DNA of 64,000 nucleotides from Auriscalpium vulgare. Lineage: Eukaryota > Basidiomycota > Agaricomycetes > Russulales > Auriscalpiaceae. Shown here one piece after another: positions 47,111 to 58,979 of this stretch. The translations under genes were made by a program, and so were the position numbers. Each line of letters starts with the position of its first letter. Position 1 is the stretch's first letter. Location of the stretch: the NCBI GenBank assembly GCA_019915015.1, contig JAHBBC010000004.1:310001-374000 (forward strand), in the 5' to 3' direction. The notes below the pieces were generated by a model. That model was not told the DNA's origin. It saw nothing but the letters and a program-made list of their open reading frames with translations, and searched no databases.

Positions 47111-50100
47111 GTATCTGCCGCATCTGCTTGAGTCGGGCCCTTGCGAGTTTGCCACGCCACGCACATGTTCTCATTCTCCGGATCCCCTGCGTCGCGCGCC
47201 CACCCGTTTGAAACGTGCCGTTCGCGATCACCTGGCGCCAGACCCTGTCCGAGGACACAGCCTCGCCCAGCCTGTTCGCGTTCGCGTCGTATAGCAACGC
47301 GGACATTAGCTGCCGGGTAATCAGCCATGCCGCGGCGCAATAGGCAGGTAAGCGTTGCGCACCTGCAGGTATTGCTGTTTGAACAACATAAGCGCGGATC
47401 CATAGCACGCGGTGCGGTTGTCGCTCACGTTGATGAAGGGCGCGATGGACGCGGGTGGGAGTGACGCGGAACGGGTGTCGAAGACCGGAGGCGCGGCGGG
47501 TCGGACCAACGTGTGATTCACAAGGCGAAGGGCGCTGGGTCGTAGCTCAATTTTCGGAGGTGTTCTTCCAGGCGCTGGATGTGTGTAGGCGGGGCAGGGC
47601 GATCGAAGTATCCTGGTGGTAGTGTGAATTGACGGGAAGCGGTGTCAAAGTTGTGTACATGCAGCCTGCGCCGGGGTCATGGGTGGGAGACATAGGCCGT
47701 GGTCGGTGTTGTTCACACTCTGCAATTCATAACCTGTGCACAGCGATATCAGCAGAAACCCTCGTGGGACCAAGACAGAGCACTAATACCTGGGCACAAC
47801 GACATACTCCCGGTGCAGCCGGCGGTACTGAAACCAGAGCTGACGCGTTATTATTCACATGCGCAGGCAGACAAAGGCAGACGCATACATCACCTAAAGT
47901 AGAGCACACGCGTGGTTCTGCGGACCTGAAAGTCAAGCAACATATAGCTGGACTCCTTCCCAATGTTCCAGACGTGGCCGAGCGTGGTGATGTGGCGCGC
48001 GATGCGGGGTTGCGTGTCACCGATGTGAGGCGTGTTGTTGGGCGCCGGTTTTTGCCGAGGAATTGAGGGGCCGAGCGCGCAAGTGAGGATGGTGTGACAC
48101 GCGCGGTGGCCGCAAGACACCATGGCTGATGGTGGGAGAAGAGAGAAGACACAACAGCGCAGGCATGCTCGCGTGTCACGTATATTTGCGCACGGAGAAC
48201 AGGCCTTCACACTGGTGAGGCAGCACGGACGGGTACAGCGACGACGACCCAGGTGCTGTGGGGAGGCGGAGACAACAATGTTGAGATGATGCCGTGAGAC
48301 GTCCGCACGCATACAGCGACCTAACATACAGAGATGGCAACGAAGGAAGGCGCGCGAGTCAGCAATCTGTGAGTAGCGTAGACAAAACGCAGCGCACCGA
48401 GGATGCAGCCAATCCCGACGGCTCTGATGTGCTGGCCTATTTGTTGTCCACGATGTCCGTATGCGCTGACGACGTGCAGCCATGCTGCGCTGGCGCCCTT
48501 CCAGGGGTGAGTGGCAGAGGGCTGGGAGAAAGGGGAGTTGAGAGAGACGAGGGCGTCTGAGAAGATGAGTGTGCACAGTACCCCGCTCAGCCTTTGGCGA
48601 TACCACCGTGCTAGCAGAAGGGCGAAGTCGCGACTTCGCAAAAATCTGTCGGCACTTCACCTTCGCGTACTGTCACGCTGTGACATGCACACTCTATGCG
48701 CGCCCTGGCCACCATTTGCCAGTTCCCCACATCTCTCCCTCCCACCACCACCATCCGCCCCCCATGCCCTCCCCGTCGTTCCACCCCGCGCCCTCTTCCA
48801 CCCTCAATCAGATGTCACTCAGACGTCCTCTGGCCTGGACCAGACTCGATCAGGAACGCGCGCAACAGCGTCCGGGATGGGGACCCGTCAATCGCAATCT
48901 GTGAGTAGCCCAGTTGCTTCATCATCATTTAGTCATGCATAACTCATTGTCTGTAGTTAATGTCTCTGCTCGGTGACGTTTTGTGAGTCCGTCACCCTTG
49001 AAATCCCGCGCATATACTCACTCCTCCTATAGTGATAAAGACAAACATCCCGAGCTCGAGTCCGCCTACGGTGCAGCGAGATCGTCAAGCTCGATGATGC
49101 TCTTCAGCGCGACGCACGACATGGCCGACTTTATGTGACCGGACATATGCGCATATATGCACCTCACTGATGCTCGATGCTATCATGATAGAAGACGAGG
49201 ACGATGCGCTAGGTATGTGCCTCATTGACATGTGAACGCACGTTAATACATTGCTGTTGCTGTGACAGAGGAGGCCACCCCTACCCGACCATCAAGCCTC
49301 TCGCTGTCGCTACCCTCGGCATCAGCTCCTGACGTTCTGGCCCCTACGCCGTTACCTGTTTCGGTGCGTCTGTTGTTGAGCGGCACTCTGTTAGCCTCTT
49401 ACTGAACGTTCCTTTGTATTCAAGCCCCTTTCAAGGCTCGGACTCGCTCTCGGACTCGTACTGTACACTGGTAAATTCAGCGCACACTCGCACTTCGCGT
49501 ACGGGGCGCTCTGGGCCCGCGACATGGCCGCTATGGTGGGCGTGACCGCGGACGGCGGAGGCGTCGAGGGGCGATGGTGATGTCGTACGGGCCGCCGGAT
49601 TTCTATGCACCTGTATGTGTACCAGATGCTCGGTGTATGGGTGTATGGCAATGTGATGCACGACCTCAATAACGCCGATGGCTTTGTAGCTCGTAGCCCC
49701 ACTGCTGGGGAGAAGAATGAGAGACGTCTCCCTGCCTGAGAGACGACGTGAGAAACCTAAGTCGTGGAAAACGTGCTGATGACGGTTTCCAAGTGTTGTG
49801 GTGGGAGGTTTCCGGGCCGCGGGGGAGGCACGTGCTGCGCACGTGAAGCGACGCGCTACGCGCGTCGTGCCAATCGCCCCCGCCTCGAGACTCGGACCTG
49901 CATGCGATCAGTCGCGCGTCCGAGCTCGCGGCACGAAAACCTCGAGCTGCAAGCACAGGGAGCCCCCCGAACCGGAAATGCGGAACGAGGAACCACCGGT
50001 ACAAGCGCTAGGGGATGGTGGGTGGGTCAAAAACTTCGCGCGCGAGCGCGCGACGAAGACGTAGGAGCGCGAGAAGCGTGGGAGTTTCCCAGCGCTCTCG

Positions 50101-50139
50101 CTGCCCCCTGTACACCACAAGGCTTGTAAGCTAGGGTCC
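47111..50139. other. Stretch with unassigned fragments
   Basis: On the minus strand 47520-47150 a spliced reading (NRTACYGSALMLFKQQYLQ joined to LMSALLYDANANRLGEAV) looks protein-like and has good splice sites, but I do not recognise it. Plus-strand pieces between 48.7 and 49.4 kb (Pro-rich, then Glu/Asp-rich with intron-like gaps) could be exons of a small gene. None is strong enough to call. Confidence 0.3.
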
Positions 50140-50400
50140 GCATTATATGGCATTATATGACATTATAAAGGACAATCTCGCTGGCCCAAGACCCCGCCAG
50201 ATCATATACCGGGATATATGAGCTCCCATGCGCGGCCCGCATTATAAGTCGCTATCTGCGAGGCGGCGCGACCGGCCGCCCACAAGGCATATGAGGTTCC
50301 ACCTCGAAATCAATATCAGTATAATGCATTGTGGGCTCGCCTCCCGGCAGCAGCCTTATGGACATTATATTGCAATATATTACAGTATAATATCTGGGGG
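50140..50400. repeat. AT-rich ATTATA/TATAAT hairpin-forming region
   Basis: Words such as GCATTATATGGCATTATATGA near 50145 and ACATTATATTGCAATATATT near 50362 form short inverted repeats in an otherwise GC-rich area. They could be ends of a small non-autonomous transposon about 230 bp long, but no clear target duplication is visible. Confidence 0.4.
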
Positions 50401-50480
50401 CTTTTGCTGATGGCCTCAGCAAAAGTGTTGCGGCGGCTGACGGTAGCGGCCACCAGCCACGTGGCGCGGTTGCAAGCGCT

Positions 50481-50635
50481 GGCGTAGGGTTACAAGGGCG
50501 TTGCCAGCCTGGCGAACGGGTTACAGCCTGGCCGCAAGGCTGGCAGTGGGCTTACATCCCGGTCCCAAGTCCGGCAGTGGGCTTACAGCCTGGCCGCAAG
50601 TCTGGCGCAGGGCTGTCAACTGGACGGAAGGCGGA
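50481..50635. repeat. 31-bp tandem repeat array, about five units
   Basis: Imperfect units such as ggcagtgggcttacagcctg followed by gccgcaagtct repeat at 30 to 31 bp spacing. Adjacent units differ at several positions, so the array is not recent. Confidence 0.7.
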
Positions 50636-50697
50636 TAGGTGACTTCTCAGCCGCTCACAAGTCTGATGGGCAGCATGTAATATATTACAGTACTTTA

Positions 50698-51033
50698 CTA
50701 CAAAGCAGCAAACCCATGGACAGCAAGGATGGCCTCGTCCTTGCTGTCGCCCGCCTCACTATCGGTGGCATCCTTGCCCTCGCCCTCACCGTCCTCGCCC
50801 GATGAGGAGCTGTTGTCCTGTTCGTCGAAAAATATGGCGTCATCTTCGTCGTCGTTGTCCGTGCTGGGCTCTTCGTCGTCGTTGTCGGCGAGGTGCCGGT
50901 ATCGAGGTCCTCGCCTGACTGACTGGCTGCCTGGCGACGATGGATCGTGCCGGTGCGTCACCGCGTGTGCGTTGGCACGAAGAACCAGGTGCCGCTTTGA
51001 GGCACAGCCGATTTCGCTGCCTCGCAATCGCAT
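50698..51033 (-). CDS. Acidic hypothetical protein or C-terminal exon (111 aa)
   Basis: The frame begins at ATG 51033 and ends at 50698. Its second half is strongly acidic (DNDDEEPSTDNDDEDDAIFF) and ends GFAAL. The N-terminal part is basic. Acidic tails like this are common in transposon-linked fungal proteins, and upstream exons may exist. The function is unknown. Confidence 0.35.
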   Translation of the reverse strand: MRLRGSEIGCASKRHLVLRANAHAVTHRHDPSSPGSQSVRRGPRYRHLADNDDEEPSTDNDDEDDAIFFDEQDNSSSSGEDGEGEGKDATDSEAGDSKDEAILAVHGFAAL

Positions 51034-53200
51034 GAAGTGATCGCGATGGGCATGCCTGTGTACAGGTTAGCTTGTGGCTAAAGAACAACGACTGTACTTA
51101 CATGTTGACGTGATATCCGTGCGACAATCGTGCTCTTTGACGGCGGTACGGGCAGCGTACGTGGTGCCGGCCTTAAAGGTGTTGATGTGCTCATTTCAGG
51201 CTTGCTGCGCTCATGCTGACCCGCGGCACAGACCATCTTGGCGCGCTGCCGTCGCCGAGACGCCTCGCCCCGCCTCGCTGCTAATACGCGTGGGGCGCTT
51301 TCCGAGCTTGAGCGGCGTGAGCTGCGCAGTGTATTCCATGTGCTTGCTTATCCGAAGCTGAGCGCGCCTCCTTGGAGTACGGCGGCGGGAAGGCCGATGC
51401 ACTGCGATACAATGGATTTCGAGGACGATGATATTGTGATGCGTGGGACAGGAGGGACAGCAGGCGCTCGTCCTCGCACGCTTCTTCAGCGTTTAGGACA
51501 CGGAGCCCGAGTTTGTGGAGTGGTTCGGCAGGATGGGGAGTGTGAAGAGTGGCGCGGGGGGTAGCGCATGAGCGAAGGTGCAGAGCACAAGCAGTGCCGT
51601 GGAGGAGGGCGAGCGGAGTATTGATCACAGAGGTGCGAGCGCCGGCGAGGAGAGGATGATGGGAGCGGGGTGGTGTGGTTGCGTCGGCGCGAGGCACGGG
51701 AGACGCGAGCAGGCGGAGGAGGTGTGCCCGCCCACGCAGCCCGCGAACCCGGGGAGCTCGAACCGGAATCGTGCGGTGCGGGCGCAAGCACACATCACAG
51801 TTGAAGAGCCACTCGGAGGACGGCGAGAGCAGCGAGCTCGTATATCCTTCGTCTTCACGCGCACGAGCGCGGACCACACTCTGCCTTGGCAATCTGAAGG
51901 TACCGGTGACGTGGACGGGGTGCTCAGTGGGTTGAAGACCGCAGTTGCGTCCTCGGTGCTCTTCTCGGCTCACAGCTGGCTCGGTACGGGGATGACCCCC
52001 GATTCCTCGGAGAGCTTCGACTTGGGCACCCTCTTGCGCAGGGGCTCGGAGAGCTCGCTCGCAGTGACGCGCTTTCACTTGCTCGTCATTGAAGACTGCG
52101 TGCTCATGCCATGCGACGACACGGAAGACGCGTCCGGTTGATCTGCGGCCGTGGCTCGCCGTCGTCACGCTGCCGTTGCTCCCGAACCTCAACGACACGC
52201 CCGCCGGAGGCGCGGCGTGCTCCAGTAGCCCGATCTCGTCGCCCACCCACACCGCACTCCCGAACAGAGAGAGCTGGCTCTTGAAAGGCGAGTGCTGGCC
52301 TTTCGACTGCTACGTCGACACGGAGAGGCGTGCCTGCGCCTCCGCGACCGAACGATCGCGCCCGCCCGTGCGGCGCATGATGCGCCTTCATCGAAGAGCC
52401 GCCCGACGGCGTCGGCCGGTGGGTAATCCGCACATGCCTGGGGCGTTGACCAGGATCGGGGGTTTGGACGTGCGCATGACGAGCTTCTCAGAGCGGGTGA
52501 GGATGGGCGCGGGGGATAGGTCTATCTAGTTGATGGCGTCAAAATACGGGCGAGGCACTCTTGAAACCACGCAGAAGTAGTTATCGAAGGCCATGAGAAC
52601 AACAGGCGCGTCGAGGTATGGTTCGGTTGGCGGATGGAAATGACAGCTGACGAGGCGTATTGGGGGGGGGGGGGGGGGGGGGGGGGCACCCTTGGGTAGC
52701 ACAAAACCTGAACGAGGCGACGAGACAAGCGTTGTCAGGAACGCTCGGGTGTGGAACAGTCGGCGACGTACCAGAATGCCAATGCCACAAAGACTTGAGC
52801 AATCTTGTGCCCATAGAACCGGTACCCTGACGAGCTCTAGCTTTGTCCAGATTGCTCTGCGCGGCATGAGAACTGATGCTTGCTACCTGGATGCCAGTGC
52901 CACCGGTTGGCCGCACTGAGTTCATGGCCGCGGGTGACTAAGGCAAGACCCAGCTGGGACCCCGAGGCTCCAACGTGTCGGCAAGCTGCACACCGTGACG
53001 CGTGACGCGTGACGCTGTAACAACGACCACTCTCAAAGAATGTTGGCAGTGCTCAACGCCCTACGACAACGTTACAGTAAACGAAGGCGCGACTTCTCTA
53101 TGCTATGTCTGCGCTAGGCACAGACGTGTCGCCCGTCATACTTATAGTTCAAGTGTCACGATGTGCACAGCCTGGCAGTGCCGCCGCCGTCACGGTTCCC
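51034..53200. other. GC-rich stretch with a G25 homopolymer, no supported gene
   Basis: Open frames up to 323 codons occur on the minus strand (51281-52252) but show no domain, and overlapping plus-strand frames look equally plausible. A run of 25 G lies at 52662-52686. The last 200 bp are the promoter of the next gene. Confidence 0.35.
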
Positions 53201-53208
53201 TTATAAAA
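53201..53208 (+). promoter_or_regulatory. TATA box of the WW-like membrane protein gene
   Basis: TTATAAAA lies 63 to 70 bp before the start codon at 53271, with a pyrimidine-rich stretch (CCTTTCCTTCTCAG) between. Confidence 0.6.
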
Positions 53209-53270
53209 GAACCGACTCTCACCCGGTAAAGGCGCACGACCTCTCGCACCTTTCCTTCTCAGTTCTCCAG

Positions 53271-55377
53271 ATGTCTACTCCCTCCATTGTTGAGAAAAAA
53301 CCGCTGGCTACCAGGGATGGACTGCAGGCCATCGGGCCCGCCGAGATGAACCGCGATCGGTACGGCGCGTCGTCCGAGTGAGTATCTTCGTCCGTCGCAT
53401 CGTCGCTGCGCTCATTGGATGTTTCAGGGCGCAATTCCACCAGGTCTCTGTCTTTCCTGCCATGTTCACGGCGTTCGAACCTGCGCCGGTCGAGCTTGGA
53501 ATGGCGTCCTCACCGTACGCTCGATTTCCGCCTCAACATGCCACGTCTGACATTTTCACAGGCCCCAGTACATGCCTGCGGGATGGAAGCGCTACGTTCA
53601 TCCCGAGGGCAAGCCGTACTTCTACAGGCGCACGCACCCCGCCATCGTCACCACGGTCGATGTCAGGGAGTGGGGCGCGCTCGAGGAGATCGACGCCTGG
53701 GCGACGGTCATCACAGAATGGGCTGCGGAGCTGGGAATCGTGTTGCCGCAGTCTGTGGAGATCTTCCTGGACTTCGACTTCGACGGGCCGGGTTACCCGT
53801 GCAAGTACTACTTCGTCGATCATGCGGCGAGGGTTCCCTTCTGGCTGACGACCACGAACACGGATGACCTGGACGTCTTTGGTGTGTATAATGAAGAGCA
53901 TCTCAGTAAGTCATTTTCCGATACTCCAACTTGGCCTCATTTGATCTGGATCCTAGAGTTGAACCTGGAGTCGCTGTATTGGGACCACGTTCAGACGTTC
54001 TCAATGCACAACCGTTGCGATCCGGATGTACTCGACAACCTCATCGTCCGCTTCTTGCACGCGCGTGTCGGTAGGTCCTCCGCGCTACACAATTACGCAA
54101 GCGTTGCTCAATTTCGACACCCAGATGACATGACCTCTGATCTTTCGACGTTCCCGTACCGAGAGCCAATGTCCGCCCAGTTCTTGGACGTGTTGCAACA
54201 GTGTAAAAGTGCGTGCTCACCCTCGATGCTTCCGCTCGGCCCTTTCTTACCGTTGTGCTCTGAAGATCACATTTCCGACGGTCGCGTCATGACAATAGTT
54301 GGTGCGTTTTTCGGTCGGCGCTCGCATTGTTATTGTGCTAATTGTTTATATCGTGTTCTCTAGCGCGCATGCAAACATTGCTTCGTAAGTTTTTGTCCTA
54401 TTTGTCCTGTCCGTTCCTGTGATTAACGCGCGCCATACAGTCGCGACGGACATCCAGTTGCTCTGGGGCCAGAAGCAAGCCCGCCTCTCGATTGATCAAT
54501 CCGTTTTTGAAAGCCCCACTGTAAAGCGCAGTATCCTCCTGAAGGGCGTCTCCCTCTTGTGTTTCAACTACCCTGAGCGCTGGCGGGCTCGTTTGGAGGG
54601 GTTATTCGTCGACAGCATTGCCTACGACACGCGCTGGGATGCTTTCAACACGGAGATGCTGCAGGAGTGGAAGGCTGGGATGGCCTGGGTGAGTTCATAT
54701 ACTGTGTCTTGCACTTCCCTCACTGATGGCGTGTCATCTCTTCAGTCGTTCGGGGCCTTGATGTACGTTTTCCAAAGCATAGTTTGTCGACCGGCGCTGA
54801 CCCCTCCTAATAGTTCCAACATATTAACACTTCCAACGGCGTTCTCGCCCGCGACTACGCAAACCTCGCTCATTCTCAGCGCCGTCAGTATCCTGGGGGC
54901 TATCCTCCTTTCGCAGCGCCACATGGATCCCAAGTTACGCAACAAAGGTTGGAAGGGTCCGGTGCGTGTTTCACCGGGGTTTTTTTTCACCGGTCTCTGA
55001 CATTTTGCCACCAGGCCGACTTCCTGACCGAGCACCGCTCAGACTACGAATTCCGGCCCATCGCGATCGTGCTCACCCTGCCGAAGGCCCTGTACACATG
55101 GGCGTTGATCCTGTTCGTGGTGCAGGCGATGTGCCAGGCGCTGCATGATGTGCGGCCCGCTGTCCTCGGGGCTGTCCTTGGACTGGTCGCCGCGCTCGGA
55201 CTCGCCGCGCTCATGACGATGTACCCCATCCATCTGGTCTCGCGTCTGCGCCGCGCAGGCGTGCGCGTCGCAGCCTGCTTCTTGTACTGCAGGTCGCGCC
55301 GCGCTGAGAGTGCTGACGCTGACGCTGAACCCGAGTCCACGTCGACTGACGAGAAGTATGGGGACTCCCTTGTTTGA
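53271..55377 (+). CDS. WW-like domain membrane protein of Agaricomycetes (493 aa)
   Basis: Ten exons join in frame: 53271-53377, 53562-53905, 53957-54070, 54125-54208, 54266-54301, 54364-54384, 54441-54688, 54746-54762, 54814-54961 and 55015-55377 (1482 nt). Exon 2 encodes a WW-like motif (PAGWKRYVHPEGKPYFYR). The middle has LESLYWDHVQTFSMHNRC, a segment LATDIQLLWGQKQARLSID, and YPERWRARLEGLFVDSIAYD. The C-terminal third has hydrophobic segments fit to span membranes (SLILSAVSILGAILLS, LYTWALILFVVQAM and VLGAVLGLVAALGLAALM) followed by a charged tail. This layout matches a family common in mushrooms; its function is not known. Two exons are only 21 and 17 nt long. No frame breaks. Confidence 0.8.
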
Positions 55378-57220
55378 TTGCCAAACAGCCGGGGGTCCTC
55401 AGACGAATCCAGTCTTTCGATAGACACGGGTGGGAGAATCACGGTCTCGCGACGGATTCGGTTTCGTATCTGGACTTCATCGTTTGTTATGTCGTGTTAT
55501 GACCGTACGTCCGCATACGACACTCATACTTATGTTAGATACGCTCGAGATGTCTTGCAATGTGAACGTGATACCCGTGTTTCTCACGCAATGCATTGAG
55601 CGGTGTAGCTAATATTGTTCATTCCCCAAGGTAAAGAAATATTTTGTGTACAAGAATGAAGCTCATGCATCTTCAACCGCGCCGCTGGGGAGACGACCGC
55701 GGAGTCCATGCCTCTGGCTGCCAGTCTCGGTCTTTGGCTCCCCCCGGTGCTCGCGGGTGTAGAGTTGAAGCCGGGGCTGTGGGTGCCTCTGGGGGGACAG
55801 CTGGCTCCACTGGTCGCAACCGCAAACCCAAAACCCATGTAAAAACAGTATTATTTGATACAGCGTTGGGAGGCCTTGCGGTGTCCGTCCTGGACGGACA
55901 GACACAGCGTTCTGGGCGGAGAGACACGGCACGCGCGTCCGGTGCAGTGTTCGTCCAGGACGAACACCACATCATCATAGCTACCACGTGACCGTCTCGA
56001 CTTGTCGCGTCACTGTCGCGTCATGACTCTGCTCTTCTCTCTCTCAACAGGCTGGCCCCGGCACGACATGATTCATCTCGCGTCTGCTGAGCACCAGGTG
56101 CGTCTTCATTGTTTTACTCAAATGAAGCTATGCATAACGCCTTTCGCTGCCACATCAGTGCGTTAGCAGCGCTGCCAGCGCACGATCAGGATCCTCGCGA
56201 CATCCACAACACATCGGCGCAGGCGGCACAATCGGGGTTCTTAGGTGTGTATTTCATGTACTGGCTCACCACCTGCCGCCCTGCGACCCTCTGCGTCGAA
56301 CACATGGCTGGTTTTGACCGTCGAACGACGCAGAGTGCTCCCTTAGCTGTTTGGACTACGGGGATACTGTCCCGCTGGTGCGGCAGATGGTGGGCACGAC
56401 TTGGATGCCTTCAAGCTGACTCATTGTTTCTGTCTTGGCTGTCGCACACAAGGCCGGATATACCTACTCTTGAACTACATTGGCGCCGTATTCATCCGCA
56501 GCCGTGTTCGCCTACTCATTCATGTCATGCAGGAGCTCCGGGCCGACCAAGAGCGCCAGCGCCGTGTACTGCATAACGCCGCCATCCTGCAAGCCAGAGA
56601 CCTAGAAGAGCGCCGCAGCGCGGCCGCCGCAGTTCAAGATGCGCAAGCTGCTCTGCCCAGCCCGGATGCTGCTGCGCCGCAGGGCCCCACGTCTGGAGCA
56701 TTGGACTCTAGCCCAGCTCCACTGGCAAGCCTCCCGTGCTGTTACAGTCGCGGCGTTACCCAACTCGGGCGATTTGGCATGAATTCAATAGTTGTTGTGC
56801 GCCGTGAGAGCAGGCTCGGCACTGGTCTGGGCCACATTAGGGCTACCGTCAAGAGCGAGGGCATGCAGGCTAGAGAGACGGAGTCGCCGGGGGCCCCAGA
56901 GCGTGTGGCAGTCAGTTCCGCCCCTGTGGCGCCTAGTGCCTCCGAAGGCTTCTCGAACTCTTCGAAAGCCGTCACCAGGTCTGGGTTGATTGCGCTAAGT
57001 CCTGATTGCGTCACAGCTCCCGACCACCAGCTGCGTGTAAGTACATCTGGCGCTGTCGCGGGGAGGCTGCCCCAAACACAATGATGTAATATGCCATCGT
57101 GATGCACGCGATTGGAGTACGACTGAAGGCGACTGGGTTCTACCGCGGGTCCGAGTAAGGCAATTTTGACAAGTTGATCCCCGTCGCGTCCACTTGACTT
57201 ATACTTTGCCTCTCTCCGCC
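55378..57220. other. Stretch with one possible gene
   Basis: A plus frame 56401-57084 (no ATG at its start) encodes FIRSRVRLLIHVMQELRADQ and a following helical, Arg/Glu-rich, coiled-coil-like segment, then a Ser/Pro-rich tail. It could be the last exon of a gene whose earlier exons lie at 56.1-56.4 kb. No family is recognised. Confidence 0.3.
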
Positions 57221-58666
57221 ATGATCCTCCCCGCACAGGGTTCCATGATGTACTACCCACAGGGTGATGCCGAGCTGGTAAGCCTACCCGTCCCTCCGTC
57301 CGTCTCCGCTGCTAACCAACCACCCGCCAAGTGCTGCAACTACGCGTGCTGCGGCTACTACCTCCCGGATCTCCATGCCGTCCTGGACCACTACCACGCG
57401 CACCACGTCGTCCTGGACACTTCCCTGCAGCCTGAAACAGCCCCGCCGCTCTCCCACCACCTGCTGCGCCAGCAGCAGCAGCCCGGGCCCGGCTATTTCG
57501 ACCCGGACGACATGGAGCCCGAGACGGACGCGCCGTCGCCCTCACACTCGACGTCCTCCTCCTTCTCCTCGCCGCCGCACACCCCTTCCCTCCATATCTA
57601 TCAGCCGACGCCTGTCAGCTGCACCAACCCCTCCGCCTTCGACACTACTACCGTCCTCGCATCACGCGCAGGTGTCGCCGCCTTCCCCCCGTTCCGGCCC
57701 CAGTGGCGCCTACCGCCCGCGGAGGCCTTGAAGACTTACTCTGGCTACGTCGAGTTCCATGACGCGCAGATTGAGGAGCCCGGTGTTGAGCCTTCTCAGC
57801 TCCTTGTCAGCCCCGACACACCGTCGCGCCCAGGCGCCACCACCTCCCGCCCTTTCATCCGCACTTTCGGATGGACGAAGCAATTCCCCTGCCCATGGAC
57901 GAAGCAATTCCCCTGCCCGAAACCGAACTGCACCAAGAGGTACAAGCAGTATAAGGGCCTCAAGTACCACCTCGATAAGGGTAGGTGCTCCTCAAAGACG
58001 CCGAATGACATAGAGGCGGTCGCGGACGGTGTGCTGGCGGAGAAGGGCTTGGACGGCGACGAGGCCGTGGGCAACATGACTGTTGAAGATATCGCCGAAG
58101 TCGCGCGCGAGGCCCAGCGGCGGTTGCGCCCGTTCGCATGTGGTATCGGCCCGTGCCTGCAGCGATACAAGAATATCAACGGTCTCCGTGCGTACTTTTC
58201 CTCTACCTTGCACAACCTGGGTATGCTGACTTGACGCGCATCTACAGGGTATCACTTCCAACATACTGACGACAAGCACGGCGCAGAAGGGCTGCGGCTC
58301 CTGGCCAGCGGGCAGCACGAATCCTGTCAGCACCCCCAAAGCTCCTGCACGCCTGTCAATGCATCGCGCCTCGCGTCGCCGTCGCTGACTCACTCCTCCT
58401 CGCCGCATCACGCGATACCGCAGCAGCAGACAGACCTCATGTCAGCGGAGATCAAGGTGCAGCAGTGGCAGAACACATTGGAGTCACTAATCGACGCGGC
58501 GGACAAGGCGGCTACGTCGATAATCGACTTCGTTGGTGCCTTGCGCGGCCCGGGGGCTGCGAGCGGGTCGGGGGCTGCGAGCGGATCGGGGGCTGCGAGC
58601 GGATCGGGGGCTGGTTTTGCCAGCGCTGGCTATCCGATCGAGTCTGAGGCTTCCAGAGAGTATTAG
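57221..58666 (+). CDS. Sfp1-like split zinc-finger regulator (443 aa)
   Basis: Three exons: 57221-57277, 57332-58187 and 58248-58666 (1332 nt). The first intron is 54 nt with a perfect GCTAAC branch site, so reading through it also stays in frame; I remove it. Exon 2 then opens with a zinc-finger-like segment CCNYACCGYYLPDLHAVL followed by DHYHAHH, typical of Sfp1-type proteins. A Ser/Pro-rich linker follows. Two C2H2 fingers with wide spacing come next: CPKPNCTKRYKQYKGLKYH and, after a spacer, FACGIGPCLQRYKNINGLRYH, the second split by the last intron. Sfp1-like factors control ribosome-biogenesis and cell-size genes in yeast; the role here is inferred. A 24-bp tandem duplication repeats WTKQFPCP just before finger 2, and the tail carries AASGSG repeats. 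Confidence 0.8.
57871..57918 (+). repeat. 24-bp in-frame tandem duplication
   Basis: Two perfect units (atggacgaagcaattcccct plus gccc) duplicate eight residues, giving an extra Cys immediately before the second zinc finger. Confidence 0.9.
58552..58614 (+). repeat. 18-bp repeats coding AASGSG
   Basis: Three units of gggggctgcgagcggatc (one base variant) near the C-terminus of the Sfp1-like gene. Confidence 0.85.
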
Positions 58667-58979
58667 GTTGTTGACGGCTTCGATGAGCTCTTTTCATTCT
58701 CTCTTTCTCTTTGCATGGCTTTTCTGCATAATCGTGCTATGCGGTCTCGTGCATTCGTGTCTCGTTCTCGTGGTGTTCTCGTCTCTCGCGCATCCGTGTT
58801 CTCGTCGCGTTCTCGTCGTTGTTCCTTCTCGTGCTTTCGTCTCGTACGTAGCTCCTGCTGTTCGTGTACTATTTAATGCATGGTTCTGCGTACATCTCGA
58901 ATAGTTCAGTGCGCGACAACTCCGCAGAGTTCAAAGAGGTTCAAAGTCATCAACGGCTCCGGCGCTTGGGCCAGACCGT
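58667..58979. other. 3' flank of the Sfp1-like gene
   Basis: TCTCGTTCTCGT-type pyrimidine-rich repeats lie at 58757-58850. No gene seen; the FAS relic may begin within this stretch. Confidence 0.4.

Noticed and set aside
47890..48660. 256-codon minus-strand frame
   Set aside because: Arg/Cys/His-rich composition typical of antisense GC-rich DNA, no domain, no splice support.
51281..52252. 323-codon minus-strand frame, considered as another prolyl-hydroxylase-like gene
   Set aside because: No HxD or beta-helix motif order could be found in any frame; high GC explains the long open frame.
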